Counted from the stretch's first letter, positions 7,657-13,985 are shown. The stretch is 14,381 bases of DNA from Vulcanisaeta sp. MG_3 (GCA_001516765.1 LOCH01000136.1:2470-16850); one strand, 5' to 3'. The notes: generated by a model not told the origin, from the letters alone. A program made the numbers and translations.

Positions 7657-7680
7657 CTGATATCAAATCCGATATTGGAT
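7654..7680 (+). promoter_or_regulatory. Probable operator: tandem GATAT repeats over the promoter
   Basis: AATCTGATAT (7654-7663) and AATCCGATAT (7666-7675) are direct repeats with a 12-bp period. The second lies inside the near-palindrome ATCCGATATTGGAT (7667-7680), which pairs at six of seven positions. A further copy, AACCAGATATCGGATAG, lies inside the gene at 7724-7740. Repeats between the TATA box and the start of a small winged-helix gene are typical of autorepression; binding is inferred. Confidence 0.5.
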
Positions 7681-7684
7681 AGAT

Positions 7685-8014
7685 ATGTTCGGGATAACAA
7701 AGTGGGGTGCGTGGATAATACTAAACCAGATATCGGATAGGGTAAAAATCAGTGACTTAAGAGCGAAGGTGCCGCTGTATGGTGCAGCCTTTGATTACGC
7801 GATAAGCACACTGCAAATGGCTGGTTTGGTGAGGGTTGTGAGGGAGGGTAATGAGGAGTATGTCGAGTTAACGGATCTGGGGAAGAACGTTAAGAGTTGG
7901 TATGCAAGCTATCCATACACACCTCCACCAATGCCCTGGGGACCTGGTTGGGGATGGTTCTTCGGAGGTTGGCATGGTGGTTGGCGTAAGTGGCGTTGGT
8001 GGCCAGACTGGTAA
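7685..8014 (+). CDS. Winged-helix transcriptional regulator with Trp-rich tail
   Basis: Residues about 1-75 form a winged helix: helix 1 (KWGAWIILNQI), helix 2 (KISDLRAKV), recognition helix (YGAAFDYAISTLQMAGLV) and a wing (RVVREGNEEYVELTDLGKNV). The pattern is PadR/ArsR-like. The last part, after SWYASYPYTPPPMPW, is almost only Trp, Gly, Pro, Phe and Arg, with nine tryptophans in the last 27 residues and no predicted helix. Glycine-rich tails are known in some PadR-like regulators, but this Trp content is extreme. The ATG lies just behind repeated GATAT elements, so negative autoregulation is likely. The neighbours do not reveal another target. The ligand is unknown. Confidence 0.85.
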   Translation: MFGITKWGAWIILNQISDRVKISDLRAKVPLYGAAFDYAISTLQMAGLVRVVREGNEEYVELTDLGKNVKSWYASYPYTPPPMPWGPGWGWFFGGWHGGWRKWRWWPDW

Positions 8015-8044
8015 TAATAATGCATACGTAAATCCACCTTAAAA

Positions 8045-8497
8045 TTACCCAATTATTTTTGTTGGTATCTTCCTCATAGCCCTAGCGATAGGTGACGCCA
8101 CATTAGCTGCTAAGCGAATAAGAGTTACTGTACTACCTCTAATCTCGAGCTTGCTAAATACGCTAAGTAATGCCGTGATTGGATCATCCAACCTTTTAAG
8201 AACACGTAACCACAAACCGTAATCCGCAATTACTACGTATCGGTAGGAACCAGGTTCTGGATTTATTAATAAATCGATGCTTTTGCAAGAGTTGTCGAAT
8301 GCCATGTGAAGGCCTAGGGTATTGATGCCGTTAATACTATATGTATTTCTTAAATATTGGACGACGTCATTGGGCAGGTTTTTACCGATTAATAGAACAT
8401 CGATGTTCCACCCATTCACTGATTTTAGGAAATCCTCATCCTTATTTAGTTCCTCACAAAGTACCTTAGTCCATTCCTTACTTGGGAATACGAACAT
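8045..8497 (-). CDS. SCP2-like sterol-carrier-domain protein
   Basis: The 150-residue product begins FVFPSKEWTKVLCEELN and ends in a segment strongly like the SCP2 fold: YRYVVIADYGLWLRVLKRLD at the core, then DPITALLSVFSKLEIRGSTV, where family members have a Trp/Leu helix followed by DP..A...GK..I.G. SCP2 domains bind lipids or acyl-CoA in a hydrophobic tunnel; in archaea, which lack sterols, the ligand is unknown. A TTG at 8518 would add seven residues, but the AT-rich box at 8520-8528 is centred about 27 nt before the ATG at 8497. It is convergent with the regulator gene (30 nt) and downstream of the four-cysteine protein gene. Confidence 0.75.
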   Translation of the reverse strand: MFVFPSKEWTKVLCEELNKDEDFLKSVNGWNIDVLLIGKNLPNDVVQYLRNTYSINGINTLGLHMAFDNSCKSIDLLINPEPGSYRYVVIADYGLWLRVLKRLDDPITALLSVFSKLEIRGSTVTLIRLAANVASPIARAMRKIPTKIIG

Positions 8498-8519
8498 CAA
8501 GGCGCAAACATCCCTCAAG

Positions 8520-8528
8520 TTTTAAACA
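8520..8528 (-). promoter_or_regulatory. TATA-like box of the SCP2-like gene
   Basis: Minus strand reads GTTTAAAAC-like DNA, centred about 27 nt before the ATG at 8497. It lies inside the region an upstream TTG start would need, and so argues for ATG 8497. Confidence 0.5.
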
Positions 8529-8551
8529 TAACTCAATTGGGGTTGTGGGCT

Positions 8552-8698
8552 TTAGTTCAATAACGATAGATAATTCACTAGGCATTTATTGAATTCCGAC
8601 CTGCACCTGCGGCAATCGTCCGTGTACCACGGCTTTAGGCATTGGGCCATGGCCTCCCGATAAACCCTCTCCGCGTAATCAACCCTCTGGCTAATCAT
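8552..8698 (-). CDS. Small four-cysteine protein, 48 residues, unknown
   Basis: Read leftward from ATG 8698, the product is MISQRVDYAERVYREAMAQC followed by LKPWYTDDCRRCRSEFNKC and LVNYLSLLN, ending with TAA at 8552. Cysteines are at 20, 29, 32 and 39 (C-x8-C-x2-C-x6-C). The flanks are amphipathic helices, so it could be a disulfide-pinned helical hairpin or a small metal site. A TATA-like box at 8721-8730 is centred 27 nt before this ATG; another ATG at 8710 would add MALP but lacks that spacing. I do not recognise the family. Codon choice (AGG, GAG, GCC) matches the neighbours, which supports a real gene despite the small size. Confidence 0.6.
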   Translation of the reverse strand: MISQRVDYAERVYREAMAQCLKPWYTDDCRRCRSEFNKCLVNYLSLLN

Positions 8699-8710
8699 TG
8701 GTAAAGCCAT

Positions 8711-8969
8711 ACAAAACTATCATAAAAACTTACGAAATCTCTTTAAGATAATAATAATGTCCTATGAGGACCCTTTTTATCGCATATATATTCTACAAAT
8801 AATACTTCAACTCTAGAAATTTAGGTGCTTTATTTTCGTATTTGGTGTAGAAAGAGGTTGCTTTATCGCTTTACTTTGTCTTCCATTCTATTTCTAATTT
8901 TATTGAAAATAGAAATATAAACGTTCAACAAAGCATTTAACACACAAAAACACCATATCTAGGTAAAAC
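8711..8969. other. Gene-free AT-rich intergenic region
   Basis: The 259 nt between two divergent genes contain the leftward TATA-like box (8721-8730), a short inverted repeat GTCCT-ATG-AGGAC at 8759-8771 followed by a T run, and a longer imperfect AT palindrome TTTCTAATTTT / AAAATAGAAA at 8891-8915. A rightward box around 8934-8942 probably serves the radical SAM gene. I see no RNA gene. Confidence 0.4.
8721..8730 (-). promoter_or_regulatory. TATA-like box of the four-cysteine protein gene
   Basis: Minus strand reads AGTTTTTATG, centred 27 nt before ATG 8698, the same geometry as at other leaderless genes here. Confidence 0.45.
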
Positions 8970-9906
8970 ATGTTCAAGTATGTATTTGGCCCGGTACCAT
9001 CACGTAGACTTGGACGTTCATTGGGCGTTAATGTTGTTCCACTTAAGTACTGCAACTTCAATTGCATATATTGCCAACTCGGTAGAACTAAGTATCTGGT
9101 TAATGACCAAAGTATGTTTTACGAACCGGAGGAAATAATTAGAGAAATGGAAATAGCCGTTAAATCCAGGGATTACGATTACCTAACATTTATCGGTGAT
9201 GGAGAACCTACGCTATACGCCGGCCTTGGGAAAGCTAATAAGGTGGGCTAGAGAGAATCAGGGGAAACCCTTAGCAATACTGACTAACGGCGCTAAACTA
9301 GCCGATGAGACCGTGAGGAATTGGCTTAGTGAATTAGACGTTGTTAAGGTTAGCACTGATGCCTGTAATGAAAGGGTATTCAGGATGGTTAATAGACCAC
9401 ATAGGAGCATAACATTTGAGGGATTTATTAATGGTCTTGAGAAATTCAGGGAGGAATTCAGCGGCCAAATATGGAGTGAGGTTATGCTGGTACACGGAGT
9501 AAATGACACCGAGGAGTGCGCCGAGAAGGTAGGTGAGGTGCTGAGTAGGTATAGACCCGATAGGGTGTATTTAATGGTACCCACACGCCCACCTGCAGAA
9601 CCGTGGGTAAAACCACCAACTTCAGAGACATTGATTAAATTCGCAAATACTATTTCGAAGTACATAAATAAGGATAGGATATTCATAATAGATTATATCG
9701 AGAGAGGGGAGTTTTACATAGATAAAAATGATCCATTAAGCAGCATATTAAATATACTCAAGGTTCAACCAATGACTATTGAACAAATAATGGATATCAT
9801 TAAGAGAAATAAGTTAGAGCCAGGTATTGTAGATGAGTTAAGGAAATTCGTTAAAGAGGTTGTGTTCAACGGCACTAAATATCTCGTGTACTCAGGCAAT
9901 GATTAA
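8970..9906 (+). pseudogene. Radical SAM protein (COG0731-like), split by a one-base frameshift
   Basis: The first frame (8970-9251) begins [20 protein letters not shown] and has the [4Fe-4S] motif C28NFNC32IYC35, then [10 protein letters not shown], the SAM-contact GGE-like strand. It ends shortly after, but the +1 frame continues without interruption from about 9228 to 9906 ([20 protein letters not shown] onward) and contains the rest of the barrel and a helical C-terminal domain. Removing one G from GGG at 9228-9230 restores a single protein of about 311 residues. The whole downstream frame is intact, so the lesion is recent, a sequencing error or a programmed +1 shift. COG0731 includes wyosine-type tRNA enzymes, but this [13 protein letters not shown] branch has no assigned reaction. 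Type is given as pseudogene for the sequence as it stands. Confidence 0.85.
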
Positions 9907-9944
9907 TTAATAATTGAAACTAAGCCCAGCTCCTATATACATCA

Positions 9945-9957
9945 CCCATCAGATGGG
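9945..9957 (+). terminator. Small hairpin after the radical SAM gene
   Basis: CCCATC-A-GATGGG is a perfect inverted repeat 38 nt past the stop codon. It lacks a following T tract, so it is a candidate 3'-end structure only. Confidence 0.25.
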
Positions 9958-10024
9958 CAAGTCATCAGCACCACAGAAGCAGCACAATTATTGCTTAATA
10001 ACTTTTGGGTTGTTTAAGTCTATT

Positions 10025-10034
10025 CTTTATAAAT
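10025..10034 (+). promoter_or_regulatory. TATA box of the second radical SAM gene
   Basis: CTTTATAAAT is centred about 25 nt before the GTG at 10054. This is the clearest TATA sequence in the window. Confidence 0.6.
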
Positions 10035-10053
10035 AGGTTATCTAACCAACCAC

Positions 10054-10812
10054 GTGCAAACCAGGATAAGCCACATAACGTACTACGTAGACCTGAAGTC
10101 CCTGTACATCCAGTTCCTTGGCTGCAACCTGCATTGCCCTTGGTGCATTAGAAAATTAACACCGTGGGATCACCATCTGGATAAAGAGACATTGGTGGGC
10201 ATTAAGTTCCAGGGTCTTCTCACAATAGAGGAATTCAAGGAAGTAATCAATGGAGTTAAGGAGTTAGAGGACGCCGTGCTTGGTGGTGAAGAACCCACAA
10301 TAGACCCATCATTACCGTTGATAATCAGGATCCTTAGGGAGCACAATGTAAATATTCGACTCCTCACGAATGCCTATGAAATATCCACCGAATTACTTAA
10401 TGAGTTGGTCATGTGCGCATCATGTGAGGTTGTTGTTAGTTTGAAGTCGTTAAATCCTGAGGTTTATCGGAGGTATGTTGGTGGCGAGTTAAATACCGTA
10501 CTCCGCAATATTGAGAAATTGATCGGACGTGGCATTAAGGTTATCTTTGAGACGGTGTTAATACCAGGGATTAATGGGCCTGCGGAGGTGGAGGAAATAG
10601 CTCGGTACATAAGCACCATTACGGATAAACCAACCTTAATAATCGACCCATTAGTCCCAATCCCAGACACGCCCTGGAGAAGACCTACTAATGAGGAGAT
10701 TGCGGAGGCCGCGAGGAGGGCCAGTAAGTACGTTAACGTTGTGATGCATGAGAGAGGCAGGCCAAGTAGGGTGGTTGTGCTATATCCAAGGGTTTCAGTA
10801 AAAACTAATTAA
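10054..10812 (+). CDS. Radical SAM protein, PflA/activase-like
   Basis: The 252-residue product has FLGCNLHCPWC at 21-31, giving C24-x3-C28-x2-C31, which binds the [4Fe-4S] cluster that cleaves S-adenosylmethionine. GGEEPTIDP at about 97-105 is the SAM amino-group contact. Later strands are VNIRLLTN, EVVVSLKS and KVIFETVLIPGIN. It has no extra cysteine cluster, so no SPASM-type auxiliary domain, and it resembles pyruvate-formate-lyase-activating enzymes (COG1180-like) in size and motif spacing. No glycyl-radical enzyme lies next to it, so the substrate is unknown. The GTG start follows the TATA box by the usual distance. Its stop overlaps that of the convergent transporter gene in a shared TTAA. 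Confidence 0.87.
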   Translation: MQTRISHITYYVDLKSLYIQFLGCNLHCPWCIRKLTPWDHHLDKETLVGIKFQGLLTIEEFKEVINGVKELEDAVLGGEEPTIDPSLPLIIRILREHNVNIRLLTNAYEISTELLNELVMCASCEVVVSLKSLNPEVYRRYVGGELNTVLRNIEKLIGRGIKVIFETVLIPGINGPAEVEEIARYISTITDKPTLIIDPLVPIPDTPWRRPTNEEIAEAARRASKYVNVVMHERGRPSRVVVLYPRVSVKTN

Positions 10813-11642
10813 AGGAATGCGGCCACTATAGCCGTCACAATGATTACGGCGCCCAGTAATTTCATGAGCGTTAACTTCTCCCTACGCATTACATGGGACA
10901 TCGCCTGGGCTATTAGGGGCATGCTGCCGGTCATGATGACCGTTAATCCAAGCCCGATTAGGTCCATGGAGTAGGCGTATAGAGCCACGCCTGCGCCTAG
11001 ATCAAGTACTGCCACTAGAGGTAGGCGTGTTCTCGCTGTTGACCTTATTGCCGTGGTAATATCGTTGCGTATTGCATAATTTATGATCAGTAGTATTATG
11101 CCGGCCGTGGCAACCCTCGTAAATGATAGGGTTATGGGGTTTAAGCCGCTTATATCGGCCACCTTAATCATTGTCTGACCAACAGCCCAAGCCATCGCGG
11201 CGCCTAGCGCCAGGGCTATGCCCCTGATCGTTATCCTGGTGCGTTCACGAGATAGTAAATAGACCCCGAGAACCACGAGTAGGCTTGAGACCACCTTGTA
11301 GATCGTTAATGGCTCCCCAAGTAGTGTTGCCATTAGTACGGCAATTGGTATGTACGTATACGACACGGGCGCGGCTATCGATACGCCGGAGTAGTTTATG
11401 GACATTAAATATAATGAATCACCAACGGCTAGCGATAATAAGCCGCTCAAGGAATCCCAAACAGTCCCTGCGTTAAATCCAAATACGATGGCAGGTATTA
11501 GTAAGATTAATGATGCATAAAGCATCCTTAGGAAATTAACGGTTAATGGATTAATACTCTTCATGAAGTCGCCATAAACTATGGATGCCCAGGCCCAAAT
11601 AAACGCCGTGGTAAATGCCGGCAATGCATTAAGTGCTAACAT
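10809..11642 (-). CDS. DMT-superfamily (EamA) transporter
   Basis: The 277-residue, mostly hydrophobic product fits the ten-helix layout of drug/metabolite transporters: two EamA repeats, at about residues 5-131 and 141-277. Signs include FLRMLYASLILLIPA in helix 2, the SYTYIPIAVLMATLLGEPLT segment at the end of repeat 1 and the matching TGSMPLIAQAMSHVMRREKL segment at the end of repeat 2, each with the expected charged loop. Such proteins move amino acids, nucleotide sugars or other small metabolites; the substrate cannot be read here. The ATG start has a TATA-like box at 11663-11674, about 26 nt upstream. It is convergent with the radical SAM gene, overlapping by 4 nt. Confidence 0.88.
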   Translation of the reverse strand: MLALNALPAFTTAFIWAWASIVYGDFMKSINPLTVNFLRMLYASLILLIPAIVFGFNAGTVWDSLSGLLSLAVGDSLYLMSINYSGVSIAAPVSYTYIPIAVLMATLLGEPLTIYKVVSSLLVVLGVYLLSRERTRITIRGIALALGAAMAWAVGQTMIKVADISGLNPITLSFTRVATAGIILLIINYAIRNDITTAIRSTARTRLPLVAVLDLGAGVALYAYSMDLIGLGLTVIMTGSMPLIAQAMSHVMRREKLTLMKLLGAVIIVTAIVAAFL

Positions 11643-11662
11643 CGCCCTTAGGACAAACCTAC

Positions 11663-11674
11663 ACTAAATAAGTA
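11663..11674 (-). promoter_or_regulatory. TATA-like box of the DMT transporter gene
   Basis: Minus strand reads TACTTATTTAGT, centred about 26 nt before ATG 11642 and placed at the end of the upstream small gene, so the transporter can be transcribed alone. Confidence 0.45.
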
Positions 11675-11935
11675 TTAATTAGGACCGAAGACAATCTTTA
11701 TGTTTTGATCAGGTTTCATGAATGATGGAACCCTTCTGGCCAATTCCTCCCTAATGCCATCAATACCATACTTATTCACGAACTCCGCCATACTCCTTGC
11801 GCCTGATTTTGCGTAAAGTCCAAGAATTATTTCGGTTGCGATTTCCGCATCCTTCGGGTCTATTGCACCAATGACGTGTCCAAGTTTTGTTGGTCCGCCA
11901 CCCACGGTAATTAAAACCCTAATTTTTAGAACCAA
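11675..11935 (-). CDS. Small protein of unknown function, 86 residues
   Basis: A soluble product: a beta strand and glycine-rich turn (VLITVGGGPTKLGHVIGAI), then two charged helices (DPKDAEIATEIILGLYAKSG and RSMAEFVNKYGIDGIREELA) and a final strand IKIVFGPN. The GGGPTK turn resembles a phosphate-binding loop, but it is not a Walker motif. I do not recognise a family. The only upstream start in frame is TTG at 11935, which overlaps by 10 nt the stop codon (11926-11928) of the decayed frame above it. It therefore was probably translated as the second gene of a two-gene unit; a GTG at 11905 is an alternative. No clear TATA box precedes it. Confidence 0.65.
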   Translation of the reverse strand: MVLKIRVLITVGGGPTKLGHVIGAIDPKDAEIATEIILGLYAKSGARSMAEFVNKYGIDGIREELARRVPSFMKPDQNIKIVFGPN

Positions 11936-12157
11936 ATGGCTACATCATCCCTGGCCCTAAGCATGACCCTTCCATCACCATACTTCCTAGAAACCTCGTC
12001 AAAATCCTCAATTGATTAGTGAACCATTTACTGGGATCCTTGCCGACGCCCTGCCTGATCCTTACTGAAACCCACGGGTTATCACCACGGTTCTTATAAA
12101 TACCCTCGTGCCCCTCGGATAAACAATCCTATGAACCTCGGAATATCTAAAACTCAC
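11926..12157 (-). pseudogene. Frameshifted remnant of a small gene, promoter intact
   Basis: Three successive leftward frames read like pieces of one protein. From GTG 12157: MSFRYSEVHRIVYPRGTRVF. In the next frame: KNRGDNPWVSVRIRQGVGK and DPSKWFT. In the third: IEDFDEVSRKYGDGRVMLRA and RDDVAIWF, ending at TAA 11926-11928. Two separate indels (each equal to a -1 change), near 12088 and near 12020, would be needed to join them into about 77 codons. The codons use the local style, and a TATA-like box at 12180-12188 is centred exactly 27 nt before the GTG. I do not recognise the protein. It overlaps the start of the 86-residue gene, suggesting a former two-gene operon. Either real decay or sequence errors could explain it. 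Confidence 0.55.
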
Positions 12158-12179
12158 GTTGAGCTACTGCATGAAAGTG

Positions 12180-12188
12180 CTATTTAAG
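12180..12188 (-). promoter_or_regulatory. TATA-like box of the decayed leftward gene
   Basis: Minus strand CTTAAATAG is centred 27 nt before GTG 12157. Its preservation suggests that decay of the gene is recent, or that the apparent frameshifts are errors. Confidence 0.45.
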
Positions 12189-12358
12189 TGTTCGTTAAGG
12201 AACAAACCTCATTATTTATTGGCTTACCCTATTTCTACATTTTCCTGCAAATATTATTGCTAAGTACTGCGTTTGGTATTTTGATTAGAATAATGTATGG
12301 TTTATGTCATTTAGCAGCATTCCCAATAGTTCTATTGCCCACCTATTGCTGCAATTTA

Positions 12359-12369
12359 AGACTTAAAAG
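12359..12369 (+). promoter_or_regulatory. TATA-like box of the ATPase gene
   Basis: AGACTTAAAAG is centred about 28 nt before GTG 12393, so the transcript probably starts at or within a few bases of the GTG, next to the palindrome at 12380-12390. Confidence 0.5.
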
Positions 12370-12379
12370 TTCCACCCCG

Positions 12380-12390
12380 GAACTAAGTTC
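12380..12390 (+). promoter_or_regulatory. Palindrome between TATA box and start of the ATPase gene
   Basis: GAACT-A-AGTTC is a perfect inverted repeat immediately before the GTG, and TTCC (12370-12373) / GGAA (12379-12382) overlaps it. A protein bound here would block transcription initiation; no regulator can be named. Confidence 0.4.
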
Positions 12391-12392
12391 TG

Positions 12393-13418
12393 GTGCGGAA
12401 CCTTTTCGACACTAGGCCTAAGAGTTCAAGGGGTGAGCTCTATGATAGGGAGGATGAACTTAAGTTCCTAGACAGAGTTGTTGATAGACCGTTAATAGTT
12501 GTGTTGGGTATTAGGCGTATTGGCAAGACCTCTCTATTGAAGGCGTTCCTCGAGCCTTATAATGGGATTTATATTGATCTTAGGGGTGCGGGTACTCATA
12601 TTGAGCTTTACGAGAGGTTGAGCGAAGGCATCTCAAGTGGCTTGGGTAAGTTGAGGAGGTTCCTTGAGGGAATTAGGGGTATTAGCATAATGGGTGTTAG
12701 CGTGAGTATTAAATGGCGTGGGCAAGACTCAATAAGTTTACTTGGTCTGCTTGAGGAGCTTAATAGGAGGGGGCGGTTCATTGTGGTTTTCGATGAGGCT
12801 CAGGAGGTTAGGCCAGTCTTATCGGCCGAGCTTAGGAGGGTAATAGCCTACTCCTACGATAACTTAGGCAACATAACCATCGTGCTGAGCGGTTCACAAA
12901 TAGGGCTTATGGAAAACTTCATGGGTCTAGGTAACGTAAACTCGCCCCTGTTTGGGAGATACGCTGTTAGGCTTGTGGTACCTAGGTTCACAAGTGATCA
13001 ATCACGCGAGTTCCTAACAATAGGCTTCAGGGAGGCTGGTGTACAACCCCCAGCGGATGTCCTCGAGGAGGCTGTGGCGTTTTTTGATGGAATACCAGGC
13101 TGGCTTGTGCATTTCGGTAGGAGTTATGTTGATGGTATCATGGACATGGGCGAGATCAAGGAAAGGGCTGTATCAATAGCCATGAGCGAGCTCAGTAGGC
13201 TATCAAGGAGGGAAAGGGCTGTATTGAAGGCGATAGCCAACGGTGCGGTAACATGGGGTTCAGCGAGGAGACTGGCTGAGGAATACCTTGGGGAGACAAT
13301 ACCAAAATCAACATTGACCAGGATTGTGAATAAACTCGAGGCCTTAAGTATAATCAAGGATTACAAATTCCTGGACAATGTCTACATGGAGGCAGCTAAA
13401 CAGTTAAAATTAACCTAG
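12393..13418 (+). CDS. Archaeal P-loop ATPase (STAND-like, Arch_ATPase) with winged-helix C-terminus
   Basis: The 341-residue product belongs to the archaeal ATPase family common in crenarchaeal genomes and mobile elements. Before the P-loop is the family box LYDREDELKFLD (16-27). Walker A is GIRRIGKTS at 39-47; Walker B is FIVVFDEAQ at 129-137; the sensor strand ITIVLSGSQIG lies near 162-172. A helical lid with FTSDQSREFL follows, and residues about 270-341 form a winged helix (RRERAVLKAIA, PKSTLTRIVNKLEALSIIKD). Such proteins act as nucleotide switches, but their cellular roles are mostly unknown. The GTG start follows a TATA-like box and a palindrome. Codon use matches the core genome. It borders an atypical downstream region. 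Confidence 0.9.
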   Translation: MRNLFDTRPKSSRGELYDREDELKFLDRVVDRPLIVVLGIRRIGKTSLLKAFLEPYNGIYIDLRGAGTHIELYERLSEGISSGLGKLRRFLEGIRGISIMGVSVSIKWRGQDSISLLGLLEELNRRGRFIVVFDEAQEVRPVLSAELRRVIAYSYDNLGNITIVLSGSQIGLMENFMGLGNVNSPLFGRYAVRLVVPRFTSDQSREFLTIGFREAGVQPPADVLEEAVAFFDGIPGWLVHFGRSYVDGIMDMGEIKERAVSIAMSELSRLSRRERAVLKAIANGAVTWGSARRLAEEYLGETIPKSTLTRIVNKLEALSIIKDYKFLDNVYMEAAKQLKLT

Positions 13419-13638
13419 AGAGGTGCCGAACAAATCATGAAACGAGGTTTGTGTGCCCTGATAGGATGATTATTCACACAGTGAGACAACTCCGTCCTTA
13501 GAAGGGCGAGATTTGCCGTTTGCTTATCATGCCCCTAATCATACCGACGCAGGGTTAGGGCTTGACTTAATCTACCTTGCTCACAAACCACGAAGACGAT
13601 ACAACGAAGGGAAGGATGTTCGCTAGGCCCACTGGGAT
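13419..13638. other. Gene-free region with a weak inverted-repeat unit
   Basis: No frame here looks like protein. A 13-bp imperfect inverted pair (13443-13455 and 13580-13592, 11 of 13 matching) encloses about 150 nt containing a stem-loop at 13490-13510 (CTCCGTCC / GGGCGAG, with one bulge and a G-T pair). The stem-loop resembles subterminal hairpins of IS200/IS605-type elements, but no transposase is present. Confidence 0.3.
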
Positions 13639-13860
13639 TTGTGCTTGGGTTTTCTTGTGGTGGTTGTGCCTTGGGTTTGCTTGGGTGGTTTGTTTGTCAT
13701 CACGTTAGTACTACCTTTGGTAGTTTCCCTATTATTTTCCTCGGTACGTGTTGTTGGATCAAGTGTTTATTGTGGTTGTCATTATTGCGTGTAGTTGGTG
13801 TTGTGTTGCTGTGGAGCACTGGGTATCGCCTACTCACTACGCTAACGACCACGTGGTTAC
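13639..13860. other. Strongly G+T-skewed segment, coding status unclear
   Basis: The plus strand is dominated by G and T. Two overlapping rightward frames give hydrophobic, cysteine-bearing products: one from GTG 13641 to 13877, and one from TTG 13639 of about 52 residues ending YCGCHYCV. The leftward frames give Asn/Thr/His- or Pro-rich products. Because the skew itself makes such products, none can be accepted on sequence alone. Confidence 0.3.
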
Positions 13861-13960
13861 GCACCGCGTGCAAATAGGCAATGTTCCTAGGCACTTCGTA
13901 ATCATTACCCACCTTGAATGGAACAATCGCTTGGTTTGTTCGTAGTGCCTTATAAGCCTA

Positions 13961-13975
13961 ATTGATAAAATAAAT
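13961..13975 (+). promoter_or_regulatory. TATA-like box before the C-x9-C ORF
   Basis: ATTGATAAAATAAAT lies 18-25 nt before GTG 13986 and about 25 nt before GTG 13992. A second box, CTTATAAG at 13949-13956, is also present. Confidence 0.4.
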
Positions 13976-13985
13976 ATTGGCGGGT

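Larger units (their letters stand above)
12158..12392. promoter_or_regulatory. Divergent intergenic region with inverted repeats
   Basis: The 235 nt between the decayed leftward gene and the ATPase hold a leftward TATA-like box (12180-12188) and a rightward one (12359-12369). Two palindromes lie before the ATPase: CAATAGTTCTATTG (12324-12337), with CTATTG repeated at 12343-12348, and GAACTAAGTTC (12380-12390). An open rightward frame crosses it but runs through the promoter and lacks protein-like composition. Confidence 0.5.

Noticed and set aside
8759..8771. GTCCT-ATG-AGGAC hairpin followed by T run, as a terminator
   Set aside because: Both flanking genes are transcribed away from it, so there is nothing to terminate; the stem is only 5 bp with a 3-nt loop.
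9953..10033. Short frame beginning MGKSSAPQKQ, reminiscent of a ribosomal protein start
   Set aside because: Only 26 codons, no promoter at the right distance, and it runs into the TATA box of the next gene.
12188..12415. Rightward 75-codon open frame before the ATPase
   Set aside because: It runs through the ATPase TATA-like box, palindromes and start codon, overlaps the ATPase by 23 nt, starts inside the leftward promoter, and its product has no coherent pattern.
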